A stretch of 64,000 nt of DNA. Source: an uncultured Clostridia bacterium. Its GTDB lineage: Bacteria; Bacillota; Clostridia; Peptostreptococcales; Anaerovoracaceae. Both the position numbers and the translations under genes were made by a program. This document shows, piece by piece, positions 6,947 to 14,766 of this stretch. Where the stretch lies: the NCBI GenBank assembly GCA_934255135.1, contig CAKQMV010000003.1:62001-126000 (forward strand). Reading direction: 5' to 3'. The notes beneath the pieces are model-generated. The model searched no databases and was not told the DNA's origin. It saw only the letters and a program-made list of their open reading frames with translations. Position 1 is the first letter of the stretch. Each line of letters opens with the position of its first letter.

Positions 6947-8266
6947 GTGAAGGTATGTAAATTTGGCGGTTCGTCACTAAGCGACGGAAGACAGTTCGCC
7001 AAGGTTAAGGATATAATTGAGTCAGATTCAGACAGATCAATAGTAGTAGTTTCAGCGCCAGGCAGAAGATTCAGTAAGGACACTAAGGTCACTGACCTTC
7101 TGTACCTCTCCCATGCACATCTTAAGTACGACGTGCCTTTTGACAATGTTGTCGACATGATTAAGGAGAGATACGCTGCAATCAGAAATGAATGCAATCT
7201 CTCGCTTGACGTTGAAGCAGAGATTGATAAGATGTTCGAGGGTGTCAGCAAGAAGACTTCTGTTGACTACATTGCATCTCGCGGTGAGTACCTAAATGCA
7301 CTTCTTATGGCGGAATACCTCGGATTCAGATTCGTCGACGCGACAGAGTGGATGACATTCAAGTATGATGGAAGCGTCGATTTTGCCCGCACAGAGGAGA
7401 AGCTTCGCGACATCGTAGGAATTTACGGTCACATCGTAACTCCTGGCTTCTACGGCAGCCTGCCTTCAGGCGAGGTCAAGGTTTTTTCAAGGGGAGGATC
7501 TGATATCACTGGCGCAATCGCCGCAGCCTCAATTGATGCTGAGATGTATGAGAACTGGACTGACGTTTCAGGAATTCTGATGACTGATCCGAGAATCGTT
7601 GACAAGCCACATTCAATTCCGCGTGTAACTTATGCGGAGCTTCGTGAGATGTCATATATGGGCGCATCTGTTCTTCACGAGGACACTGTTTTCCCGGTAA
7701 GAAACAAGGATATCCCTGTTAACATCCGTAACACTAACGATCCAGACGCTCCCGGAACTATCATCCGCGAGAAATTTGATGAAGATACTGAGATTGAGAA
7801 TGAGCGCTTCATCACAGGAATCACAGGTGTTAAAGACTTCTCAATCGTTAACATATACAAGAGCCACCTTGAGAACAAGATTGGACTCCTTCGCAAGGTG
7901 CTCGGACTGTGTGAGAAGTTCGGAATTTCAGTTGAAAATATCCCTGGCGGCGTTGACTGCTTCTCTCTCGTAGTTCCAACAAGAGAGATTAAGCCAGTAA
8001 AGTATGACTTCCTTTCAGCGCTTCGCGAGGAGTGCACTCTCGATGATGTTTCTGTAACTGATGGAATCAGCCTTGTGGCAATCGTAGGAAGACAGATGGC
8101 TTACAGAACAGGAATTTCAGGAAGAATTTTTGCAGCGCTTGGTAAGAATGGCATCAACATCAGAACTATCGAACAGAGTTCTGATGAGATTTCAATTCTT
8201 GTAGGCGTCTACACAGAAGACTTCAACAAGAGCGTACAGGTGCTCTATGACAGCTTTGCTAAGTAA
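6947..8266 (+). CDS. lysC: Aspartate kinase with two C-terminal ACT domains
   Basis: It phosphorylates aspartate, the entry step to lysine, threonine and methionine. It has 439 residues. The nucleotide-binding KFGGSS is at residues 5-10, so the GTG at 6947 must be the start: nothing lies upstream but the hom stop, 2 bases away. FSRGGSDITGAIAA is the substrate-binding motif. Two ACT domains follow (from about residue 300, VNIYKSHLENKIGLLRKV, and about 370, GRQMAYRTGISGRIF), which implies feedback control by end-product amino acids. It is a single-function enzyme, separate from Hom, unlike enterobacterial ThrA. Confidence 0.94.
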   Translation: MKVCKFGGSSLSDGRQFAKVKDIIESDSDRSIVVVSAPGRRFSKDTKVTDLLYLSHAHLKYDVPFDNVVDMIKERYAAIRNECNLSLDVEAEIDKMFEGVSKKTSVDYIASRGEYLNALLMAEYLGFRFVDATEWMTFKYDGSVDFARTEEKLRDIVGIYGHIVTPGFYGSLPSGEVKVFSRGGSDITGAIAAASIDAEMYENWTDVSGILMTDPRIVDKPHSIPRVTYAELREMSYMGASVLHEDTVFPVRNKDIPVNIRNTNDPDAPGTIIREKFDEDTEIENERFITGITGVKDFSIVNIYKSHLENKIGLLRKVLGLCEKFGISVENIPGGVDCFSLVVPTREIKPVKYDFLSALREECTLDDVSVTDGISLVAIVGRQMAYRTGISGRIFAALGKNGINIRTIEQSSDEISILVGVYTEDFNKSVQVLYDSFAK

Positions 8267-8326
8267 ATTATTATATAATTGAGTTGATATAATTGGGTTA
8301 CTAAGATTACTAGACGGAGGAACAAT

Positions 8327-9325
8327 ATGAAGGTTGGAATTATTGGCGCAACTGGTGCAGTTGGCCGTGAAATGATAAAGATTCTCGGAGAAAGAAGCTT
8401 CCCTATCGATGAGCTTAGACTTCTAGCGAGCAGCAGAAGTGCCGGCAAGGTTGTAGATACTCCTTGGGGCAGCATCACTATACAGGAAACAACAGAGGAC
8501 TCATTTGAGGGCCTCGACGTGGTTCTCGGAGCTGCTGATAACGATACAGCGAAGCGTTTTGCCCCAAGCATCAAGGCAGCAGGCGCAGTATTTGTAGATA
8601 ATTCAAGTGCTTTCAGAATGGATCCTGATGTTCCACTGGTCGTACCTGAGATCAATCCTGAGGATGTAGAGTGGAATAAGGGAATTATCTCAAATCCTAA
8701 CTGCTCAACAATCATCACTCTTATGGCTGTTAATCCTATCAACAAGCTATCTAAGATTACTTCTATGGTTGCTTCAACTTATCAGGCTACAAGCGGCGCA
8801 GGTGCTGCAGGTCCTCTTGAGATGTACGAGCAGTCACAGCAGATTCTCGACGGCAGAAATGATGAGATTGAGCCTAAGGTATTCCAGCACCAGATTGCTT
8901 ATAATCTGATTCCTCAGATTGGCGGCTTCGACGAGGTTGGATATTCTTCAGAAGAGATGAAGCTTCAGAACGAAGGTCGCAAGATTATGCACCTTCCAGA
9001 GCTTAAGGTAAGCTGTACTTGCGTAAGAGTTCCAGTTGAGAGATCTCACGCAATCTCAGCAGTTGTAGTAACAGAGGATAAGCTCGATCTTAACGACGTA
9101 AGAAAAGCAATCTCCGAGGCACCTGGCGCAAAGCTCTACGACGATCCAGATAATTCCGTATACCCAATGCCACTTGTTACAAGCGACCAGGATATCGTAT
9201 ACGTAGGCAGAATCAGAAGAGACCTCGTTAATGATAAGGGAATCAACCTCTGGTGCTGCGGCGACCAGGTTCGTAAAGGCGCAGCGACAAACGCAGTGCA
9301 GATTGCGGAGCTGCTGATTAAATAA
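8327..9325 (+). CDS. asd: Aspartate-semialdehyde dehydrogenase
   Basis: It reduces aspartyl phosphate to aspartate semialdehyde with NADPH. It has 332 residues. The cofactor loop GATGAVG is at residues 7-13 and the catalytic Cys126 is in SNPNCSTI. The later motif RVPVERSHAISAVV holds substrate-binding residues. The ribosome binding site is GGAGGAACAAT. It is the third gene of hom-lysC-asd, 60 bases after lysC, and makes the direct substrate of Hom. A strong hairpin terminator stands 135 bases downstream, beyond a tandem repeat. Confidence 0.95.
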   Translation: MKVGIIGATGAVGREMIKILGERSFPIDELRLLASSRSAGKVVDTPWGSITIQETTEDSFEGLDVVLGAADNDTAKRFAPSIKAAGAVFVDNSSAFRMDPDVPLVVPEINPEDVEWNKGIISNPNCSTIITLMAVNPINKLSKITSMVASTYQATSGAGAAGPLEMYEQSQQILDGRNDEIEPKVFQHQIAYNLIPQIGGFDEVGYSSEEMKLQNEGRKIMHLPELKVSCTCVRVPVERSHAISAVVVTEDKLDLNDVRKAISEAPGAKLYDDPDNSVYPMPLVTSDQDIVYVGRIRRDLVNDKGINLWCCGDQVRKGAATNAVQIAELLIK

Positions 9326-9346
9326 GAGATTGCGTTACAAAGAGAC

Positions 9347-9436
9347 GGGGCGTTGCCCTCGAATAACGAAGCAGTTGGGGCGCTGCCCTCGAATAACGAA
9401 GCAGTTGGGGCGCTGCCCTCGAACGACGCAGCAATA
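9347..9436 (+). repeat. Three tandem 30-base repeats after asd
   Basis: Units start at 9347, 9377 and 9407. The first two differ at one base. The third keeps its first 14 bases and then diverges. The unit starts GGGGCGCTGCCCTCG and ends AACGAAGCAGTT. As 30 is a multiple of three, it reads as a 10-residue repeat (FEGSAPTASL) in one minus-strand frame, but that frame runs antisense into asd and has no start signal, so I take it as non-coding. Confidence 0.85.
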
Positions 9437-9460
9437 CAGTACGAAATGATATAACAGAAA

Positions 9461-9516
9461 AACGCATCCGTTGCGACCTCGTTTTGGTCAATCAGTCGCA
9501 ATGGGTGCGTTATTTC
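9461..9516 (+). terminator. Terminator of hom-lysC-asd
   Basis: AACGCATCCGTTGCGAC (9461-9477) pairs with GTCGCAATGGGTGCGTT (9495-9511), about 17 pairs with two mismatches, followed by ATTTCTTT. This is a strong stem with a modest T tract. Confidence 0.75.
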
Positions 9517-9640
9517 TTTGGCTCCTTACTATTATCTCAAAGGATTTAACAAAAATAAAAAGCCTGCATTGGATAGCAATAGCTTGACTATGAGCCTTGA
9601 AGGGACTGAAGAAGGATGAGCGGGTTTGAAGCTGCAGCAT

Positions 9641-9733
9641 GCGGGCTATAATCTGAGAATAGGAAGAGAAAGCCCGCAGTGTGCGGGCTATTACCTGGGA
9701 ATCGAGTGATGAAGCCCGCGGGTTGCGGATGAT
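9641..9733 (+). repeat. 42-base tandem repeat, each unit a hairpin
   Basis: GCGGGCT at 9641 and 9683, and the decayed GCGGATG at 9725, recur at an exact 42-base period. In the two good copies the 3' half carries AGCCCGC (9671-9677 and 9713-9719), which makes a 7-pair stem over a 23-base loop in each. Stems are conserved while loops differ, which suggests that structure is what is kept. Confidence 0.75.
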
Positions 9734-9765
9734 TGATTGAGGTTACTGATTGATTTGACGATACA

Positions 9766-9813
9766 AAAATTGCAGAAGGGCTGATTCTTCCCGCCATCCG
9801 GGAAGAATTGGAA
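9766..9813 (+). repeat. 48-base dispersed hairpin element, copy 1
   Basis: It starts AAAATTGCAGAAGGGC and ends CCGGGAAGAATTGGAA. The middle forms a perfect 10-pair stem, ATTCTTCCCG with CGGGAAGAAT. A second copy lies 291 bases downstream with the same ends and stem but a different loop. Confidence 0.8.
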
Positions 9814-10056
9814 GTTTATCAAAATTCTTATCGGAGAATTCTGGTTTTTGCAGGTAAAACTACATGAATACATCAGATTTTGTGCAAAAATCTTTGGACA
9901 GGATAGAGTCAGAGCTGTATTTTCACTATATAAATAAGCTATGCTTATTAATCACAGTTTTTGAGTAGGCATCACTTAATTTTAAAGCTCCATTTTGCGT
10001 TAGTAATCGCTAACAAGTGCTTGCATCAGCACTATTTTACCAAATTGTCCGGGAAG

Positions 10057-10104
10057 AAAATTGCAGAAGGGCGTGTTATTCCCGATATCCGGGAAGAATT
10101 GGAA
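10057..10104 (+). repeat. 48-base dispersed hairpin element, copy 2
   Basis: It aligns without gaps to copy 1 at 9766-9813. The inner stem is TTCCCG (10079-10084) with CGGGAA (10090-10095). It is embedded in a larger branched fold: GGGCGTGT (10069-10076) pairs with ACACGCCC (10126-10133), closing over this stem and a second hairpin AATTG-GAA-CAATT (10097-10109). Confidence 0.75.
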
Positions 10105-10133
10105 CAATTGTAGAAATCGTCTCGGACACGCCC

Positions 10134-10189
10134 AGTTTCAGAATTTGAGTTTCAGAATTTGAGTTTCAGGATTTGAGTTTCAGAATTCA
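10134..10189 (+). repeat. Four tandem 14-base repeats
   Basis: The unit AGTTTCAGAATTTG starts at 10134, 10148, 10162 and 10176. Copy 3 has one change and copy 4 ends in CA. It abuts the closing stem of the structure at 10069-10133 on one side and the stop codon of the zinc-ribbon gene (10200) on the other. Confidence 0.9.
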
Positions 10190-10199
10190 AAACTCTGAA

Positions 10200-10481
10200 T
10201 TAGAAAAACTTTCCCACTTCATCTTTCTCAACAAAATCTGTTGTTCCTCCGCAGTCGGAGCACAGGCAGCCTTTGTAGATAAAGCCTTCACCGTACCCTC
10301 CAAAGCCGGCCTCGAGCGCATCTGATCCGCAGAATGCGCACACACGCTCGGCGCTTCCGTCTCTATTATCCACTTTAATGTGCTTGCCGAAATTCGGAAG
10401 GCTGTCGATGTCCCTTCTCTCAAATCCACAAGCCGTGCTATTAAGTTCATTGTCGGTCATGACCCATCTTCCGTCTGCCAT
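10200..10481 (-). CDS. Small zinc-ribbon-like protein, function unknown
   Basis: A 93-residue protein with two cysteine pairs, CAFC (Cys48, Cys51) and CLCSDC (Cys72, Cys74, Cys77), spaced like a zinc ribbon. Between them is a glycine-rich loop. I chose the ATG at 10481 because AAAGGA lies 11 bases before it. A GTG at 10562 in the same frame would add 27 residues but has no ribosome binding site. I do not recognise the family. The neighbour upstream is another small Cys-containing protein (TSCPD), with a terminator between them, so they are probably separate transcripts. Confidence 0.6.
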   Translation of the reverse strand: MADGRWVMTDNELNSTACGFERRDIDSLPNFGKHIKVDNRDGSAERVCAFCGSDALEAGFGGYGEGFIYKGCLCSDCGGTTDFVEKDEVGKFF

Positions 10482-10594
10482 GTTAACACATCCTTTCACT
10501 GCCAAAAATCGCGTTGCTTTATCCACAAACCCCGTTTCCTCTGCAGGATTCGCCTCGTTCACAATTACAACTTCTAATTATACCTACAACCTCA

Positions 10595-10622
10595 AAAATA
10601 GGCCGGACTTCCCAGTCCGGCC
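10595..10622 (-). terminator. Terminator of the TSCPD gene
   Basis: GGCCGGACT (10601-10609) and AGTCCGGCC (10614-10622) form a perfect 9-pair stem with a 4-base loop. On the minus strand it is followed by TATTTTT. Confidence 0.85.
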
Positions 10623-10650
10623 CATTTAAGTAATGGATTATCCTATAGTT

Positions 10651-10896
10651 CTACTTCGCAAGAGCCTGCCTGATTGCCTTAGCAAGCTGATCCGGACAAG
10701 ATGTTGCCTTGAATCCGCAAGTGATGCCTTCAAGCTTTGCTGCCGCATCCTCTGCCCTCATTCCCTCAACAAGCTTGCCGATTCCCTTGAGGTTACCATC
10801 GCAGCCTCCGAGGAACTCTACGCCTGTGAGTGTTCCATCTTCCTTAATCTCAAAATTGATTGCCTGTGAGCATGTGCCCTGTGTTCTATAATTCAT
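10651..10896 (-). CDS. TSCPD domain protein (TIGR03905 type)
   Basis: An 81-residue protein. The C-terminal half has the sequence TSCPDQLAKAI (TSCPD at residues 65-69) and earlier cysteines at 9, 32 and 60. TSCPD domains occur alone, as here, or at the end of vitamin B12-dependent ribonucleotide reductases, where they are thought to bind metal. The role of the stand-alone form is unknown. The start ATG at 10896 follows AAGGAGATTTTA. An upstream in-frame start at 10938 lacks a site. It has its own terminator and stands alone. Confidence 0.85.
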   Translation of the reverse strand: MNYRTQGTCSQAINFEIKEDGTLTGVEFLGGCDGNLKGIGKLVEGMRAEDAAAKLEGITCGFKATSCPDQLAKAIRQALAK

Positions 10897-11024
10897 TAAA
10901 ATCTCCTTAAATCGTATTCCGTCATATTTTATACACAACTGAGCCGGCTGTCCAGCACTTTTCAGTTATTATTGATATCACGAATACTTAAGTCCGTTCA
11001 CTATTCGGTAAGAATCCTATCCGA

Positions 11025-11600
11025 TTAAAGTCCGATCTGATCTGCGATCTCGAGCATCGCTGCCATTGAGATATCGATGAACTCATCGAAAGTGATGCCA
11101 GTCTTCTCGATCTCGCTCATGTACTGTCTGTTAGCACCTGCAGCAAATCTTGACTCCTTGAATCTCTTAGCTACAGACTTTTTCTTAACGCTTGCAAGCT
11201 TCTTATCAGGGTAAATCTGAGCGACAGCCTTGATGAAACCACTCATTGGATCTGCAGCGATCATAGCGTACTCAAGTGTAGTCTCAGGGTTCTTTCCGCA
11301 GATTGGGTTGTGAGCCATAATAGCATTAGCCATAACATCATCGTCATAGCCGGCATCCTTAAGCATCTTAGCTGAAGTTGGGCCGTGTGTAGCAAGATCC
11401 TCTCTCCAAGGGCAAGTCTCCTCATCTAGATCGTGAAGGAGTCCGCAGATTCCCCAGTACTCAACATCTTCAGGAGCAAGTCTCTTAGCAAGACCTCTCA
11501 TGATTGCCTCAACAGCCATGCTGTGTGTGATGTAGTTCTCACCTGATACGTTGTCGTTCAGAAGCTTCCATGCAGCTTCTCTTGTAATCTTCTCACTCAT
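11025..11600 (-). CDS. HD-domain hydrolase
   Basis: A 191-residue metal-dependent phosphohydrolase of the HDIG type. The expected ligands are visible: His26, the His56-Asp57 pair in GLLHDLDE, His72 and His97 (AIMAHN), and Asp117 (AADPMSG). The substrate cannot be read from the sequence; relatives act on nucleotides or cyclic nucleotides. The gene lies 35 bases downstream of purine nucleoside phosphorylase on the same strand, and a nucleotide substrate would fit, but this is inference. The start follows GGAGACGAAACA. Confidence 0.8.
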   Translation of the reverse strand: MSEKITREAAWKLLNDNVSGENYITHSMAVEAIMRGLAKRLAPEDVEYWGICGLLHDLDEETCPWREDLATHGPTSAKMLKDAGYDDDVMANAIMAHNPICGKNPETTLEYAMIAADPMSGFIKAVAQIYPDKKLASVKKKSVAKRFKESRFAAGANRQYMSEIEKTGITFDEFIDISMAAMLEIADQIGL

Positions 11601-11635
11601 TGTTTCGTCTCCACTTCCTTAATATATTCGTAATA

Positions 11636-12499
11636 TTATACACCAATAGCAAGCTTCATAACCTCGTTAAACGAAGCTTCAACACCGAGGCTTGCTTCAT
11701 TAACCTCTTCAGCCGTAATAGGGTTGCCGGTGATGCCCGCAGCCATATTCGACAGGAATGATATGCCTATAATCTCAAGGCCCGCGTGATTAGCAACGAT
11801 CGCCTCCGGAACCGAAGACATGCCGACAGCATCCGCACCGATAGTTCGAAGGAATCTGATCTCCGCTGGGGTCTCAAATGAAGGTCCGTTCATTCCGGCG
11901 TAAACGCCCTCTACGAGCTCAATTCCCTTCTCAAGAGCCATCGCCTTAAGCTTGACTCTAAGATCGCGATTGTAAGCATCGCACATATCAGGAAATCTCG
12001 GTCCGAATTCACTTATATTCTCGCCAATCAGTGGATTATCGCCAAGCAGATTGATATGATCGCTTATAAGCATCATCTGCTGCGCTCTGAAATTCTCGTT
12101 GATTGCGCCCGACGCATTCGTGATGATAAGTCTCTTGATGCCGAGCCTGATAAGAACCCTCGTAGGGAAAACAACGTCCTGCAGGCTGTGTCCCTCGTAA
12201 TGATGATATCTTCCCGAAAGAATCACAATCTTGCGGCCCGAAAACTCAGCATAAATCAGGTTTCCGCTGTGACCGCTTACAGAAGTTGCCTTGAAGCCCG
12301 GAATGTCCTTGTACGGAATGACTACTGGGTCTGGCATTCCATCTCTTCCCTTAAGCTCCATCACCTGACGGCCAAAAGAAGCGAGCCCGCTACCGAGGAT
12401 TATTCCCACTTCGGGTGTATCCACGCCTCTGGCTCTGAGATATTCCGCCGCTTCGTCTGCAGCGGTAAGTATTTCATTAGCTGTTTTCAGTCTAGTCAT
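11636..12499 (-). CDS. punA: Purine nucleoside phosphorylase
   Basis: It splits (deoxy)guanosine and inosine with phosphate to give free base and ribose-1-phosphate, for purine salvage. It has 287 residues, the trimeric low-molecular-weight class. The phosphate-binding GSGLASFG, SGRYHHYEGHS and ITNASGAIN motifs are present, and the purine site is GPSFETPAEIRFLRTIGADAVGMSSVPE. The start follows GAGGTGACAAA. It is probably co-transcribed with the HD-domain gene. Named by recognition; xapA or deoD-type enzymes are a poorer match. Confidence 0.93.
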   Translation of the reverse strand: MTRLKTANEILTAADEAAEYLRARGVDTPEVGIILGSGLASFGRQVMELKGRDGMPDPVVIPYKDIPGFKATSVSGHSGNLIYAEFSGRKIVILSGRYHHYEGHSLQDVVFPTRVLIRLGIKRLIITNASGAINENFRAQQMMLISDHINLLGDNPLIGENISEFGPRFPDMCDAYNRDLRVKLKAMALEKGIELVEGVYAGMNGPSFETPAEIRFLRTIGADAVGMSSVPEAIVANHAGLEIIGISFLSNMAAGITGNPITAEEVNEASLGVEASFNEVMKLAIGV

Positions 12500-12553
12500 T
12501 TTGTCACCTCATCACGTAATGATAGAACAAAACCACCAAGATTTCAATATAAT

Positions 12554-12573
12554 AGCGAGGCTTAAAGCCCCGC
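12554..12573 (-). terminator. Weak terminator after the MarR gene
   Basis: GCGAGGC (12555-12561) pairs with GCCCCGC (12567-12573), with one G-U pair. The minus-strand tail is TATTATATTG, so the T tract is poor. Confidence 0.4.
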
Positions 12574-12579
12574 ATTTAG

Positions 12580-13044
12580 TTATTTCTTCTCGCTTTCAAG
12601 ATACTTGCTTAAGTTATCTCTGATCTCCTCAAGTGATGTGTAGAGAAACTCGCGATTCTCAGCACTCATATCAAGACCCACCCTGCTCATTGCCTCATTA
12701 ATCGCACTTACAGTTGCCTTGGCAAGCTCAGCACCCTTGTCTGTTAGATAATAAAGACTTCTATAGGTGCGCTTACCCCCACCAGTTCCCGCAGGCTGGT
12801 CACAGTAAATAAGTTCCTTATCTGAAAGCTGTCTGAGAGTTCTCGAAATAGCAGCCTTGTCAATGATGCAAAGCTCAGTAAGCTTTGTTGCAGTCAGACC
12901 CTCAGGATGCTGCGACAGATAATATAGACACATAGTGTGGCTCGCCTTAAGACCGAACTTTCCCATCTCCGCATCCTTGATTCTCTGAATATCCCTATTG
13001 ATTTCAATAATTAGACTTAAAAAATTCTCAAATCTGCTGCTCAT
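12580..13044 (-). CDS. MarR-family transcription regulator
   Basis: A 154-residue winged helix-turn-helix protein. The DNA-binding region is at about residues 30-95, with GLTATKLTELCIIDKAAISRTLRQLSD as the recognition part and a beta wing containing GGGKRTYRS. Flanking helices (FENFLSLIIEINRDIQRIK and the C-terminal end) make the dimer. The start ATG at 13044 is 4 bases after the synthetase stop, so the two form an operon with the enzyme first. It probably represses the operon from the GTTG-N6-CAAC sites in its promoter and responds to an acyl or aromatic ligand; both points are inferred. Confidence 0.88.
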   Translation of the reverse strand: MSSRFENFLSLIIEINRDIQRIKDAEMGKFGLKASHTMCLYYLSQHPEGLTATKLTELCIIDKAAISRTLRQLSDKELIYCDQPAGTGGGKRTYRSLYYLTDKGAELAKATVSAINEAMSRVGLDMSAENREFLYTSLEEIRDNLSKYLESEKK

Positions 13045-13048
13045 CTGA

Positions 13049-14740
13049 TTACTTTCCCTGCTTCTTCCTCTCGTTAATAATATTCTCGATCTCCACAAAA
13101 CGCTTAACCTTACCAGTTGTAGTCTTAACCATCTCCTGATCAGTTACAATAATTCGTCTGATTCTCTTGTAGTTAGGTGTCTTGTCGTTAATAAGCTCAA
13201 TATCCTCCTTGACCTTAGCATAAACCTCATCAGGGCTCATGTCGCCAAGCACTTCCTTATTATATACCAGCTTCAAGGTAACAACCAAGTCTCTATCATC
13301 ATCTGGTTCCGGAACACCGAGAACAACCGCCTCAGACACATATGGCAGCGGAGCAATCAGCTGCTCGAGCTCCTCAGGGAAGACATTTTTGCCATTCTTG
13401 AGGACGATAACATTCTTCTTTCTTCCGGTGATGAACAGATGTCCTTTGCGGTCAAAACGTCCGAGATCTCCTGTATGGAACCATCCGTCGATAAGAACCT
13501 CATCTGTCGCCTCCTGATTTCCGTAGTAACCGAGCATGATGTTCTCACCGCGAGCGATAATCTCACCGATGCCATTCTCATCAGGATTGTCGATTACAAC
13601 ATCGATTCCTTTTAAAGGAACGCCTACAGAACCAGCGCACTGGTGGCCCGGCATTTCGGCAGTAAGGATTGGTGAAGTCTCAGTAAGACCATAACCCTGC
13701 AGAGTCAGGATTCCAAAATCTGAGAAGCCTTCGATGCACTCCTTATCTCCCGCTGCACCGCCGATGATGCACATACGGAGCTCTCCGCCGAGTGCGTCGA
13801 TAACGCTTTTGAACATCTTTCTTCTGATATCAATATGCATTCTGTTAAGAGCACGGCCAACCTTAGCAAGCTTCTTAACCTTGCCAGCGATGCCATTTTT
13901 CTCAGCCTGGTGCATGATTCTCTTGTATATTGACTCTACAATCAGCGGAACTCCGATGAAAATTGTAACGCCATACTCAACCATATTCTTCTGGATGTGC
14001 TTAAGCCCATCGCAGAAAACTGTTCTTGAACCTGCAAGAAGAAGTACCCACATCGCAATTGAGCCCATTACATGATGAAAAGGAAGTAGCGCAAGATTTG
14101 TATCTGTCTCATATACCGGCTCTGATGCAAGTGTGAGGTAAGCGTTGCTTACAATATTATTTTGGCTGAGCATTACGATCTTTGACTGTGAAGTTGTACC
14201 TGATGTAAAGAGCATGATTGACATAGCACAGTCATCAATTTCAACTGCATCAAATTCTCTGTTTCCAGCTTCGATAAGAGCCTTACCCTTTGCAATCAAT
14301 TCTCTGATTCCGAGCTTCTCATCTGCGTAAAGTGGAAATGCGTGAAGAACACAAGTGCTTCCCTCTTTCATAAGCTGCTCTACATTATCTTTCTGATCCG
14401 GTGCATAGAAGATGTAGCTTATCTCAGCTCTGTTAAGGGATTCCTTAAGCTCGTCTAACTTAAGTCCCTTATCTAGCGGAACAGATACACTTCCGGAAAG
14501 GAGAGCCGCACAGTGTGTGAGGAACCACTCGTAGCAGTTTGAGCCGATGATAGCGACTCTTTTGCCCGCGATTCCATATTCAATCATAGAAGTTCCGACT
14601 GCGCGAATCTCTTCGTAGAATTCATTGTAAGTGATGTCTCTGTATTCTGGATTCTTGCCCTTGCTTGTCTTAAGTGTAAAAGCAACGCAGTCTCCGTGCT
14701 GTGATACCGTATCTTTTATTAAATCTCTGAAATTTGCCAT
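13049..14740 (-). CDS. AMP-dependent acyl-CoA synthetase/ligase
   Basis: A 563-residue ANL-superfamily adenylating enzyme that activates a carboxylic acid with ATP and usually transfers it to CoA. Core motifs are LFTSGTTSQSKIVMLS (ATP loop), GYGLTETSP, HTGDLGRFDRKGHLFITGRKKNVIVLKNGKNVFPEE (hinge), and a C-terminal TTTGKVKR with the catalytic lysine. It resembles long-chain fatty acid CoA ligases, but the substrate is not readable. The start at 14740 has AGGAGG 11 bases upstream. It is the first gene of an operon with a MarR regulator, as seen for fatty or aromatic acid activation genes. Confidence 0.85.
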   Translation of the reverse strand: MANFRDLIKDTVSQHGDCVAFTLKTSKGKNPEYRDITYNEFYEEIRAVGTSMIEYGIAGKRVAIIGSNCYEWFLTHCAALLSGSVSVPLDKGLKLDELKESLNRAEISYIFYAPDQKDNVEQLMKEGSTCVLHAFPLYADEKLGIRELIAKGKALIEAGNREFDAVEIDDCAMSIMLFTSGTTSQSKIVMLSQNNIVSNAYLTLASEPVYETDTNLALLPFHHVMGSIAMWVLLLAGSRTVFCDGLKHIQKNMVEYGVTIFIGVPLIVESIYKRIMHQAEKNGIAGKVKKLAKVGRALNRMHIDIRRKMFKSVIDALGGELRMCIIGGAAGDKECIEGFSDFGILTLQGYGLTETSPILTAEMPGHQCAGSVGVPLKGIDVVIDNPDENGIGEIIARGENIMLGYYGNQEATDEVLIDGWFHTGDLGRFDRKGHLFITGRKKNVIVLKNGKNVFPEELEQLIAPLPYVSEAVVLGVPEPDDDRDLVVTLKLVYNKEVLGDMSPDEVYAKVKEDIELINDKTPNYKRIRRIIVTDQEMVKTTTGKVKRFVEIENIINERKKQGK

Positions 14741-14766
14741 TTCTGAATTTGCCTCCTGATTTAGAT

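Larger units (their letters stand above)
9326..10199. other. 874-base repeat-rich intergenic block with no convincing gene
   Basis: Short open frames here are low-complexity and lack ribosome binding sites, so I call no protein. The block holds, in order, a 30-base tandem repeat (9347-9436), the asd terminator (9461-9516), a 42-base hairpin repeat (9641-9733), a first copy of a 48-base hairpin element (9766-9813), a small hairpin at 9823-9840, two hairpins at 9999-10014 and 10016-10033, a second copy of the 48-base element (10057-10104) inside a larger structure, and a 14-base tandem repeat (10134-10189). Confidence 0.7.

Noticed and set aside
9136..9501. Minus-strand frame with a 10-residue FEGSAPTASL repeat
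   Set aside because: It is produced by the 30-base DNA repeat and runs antisense into asd, with no start signal. A non-coding repeat is simpler.
9588..9797. Small protein on the minus strand across the 42-base repeats
   Set aside because: Low complexity, driven by the repeat, no ribosome binding site, no recognisable domain.
9347..10189. CRISPR array
   Set aside because: The repeats are directly tandem or only duplicated, with no regular unique spacers and no cas genes.
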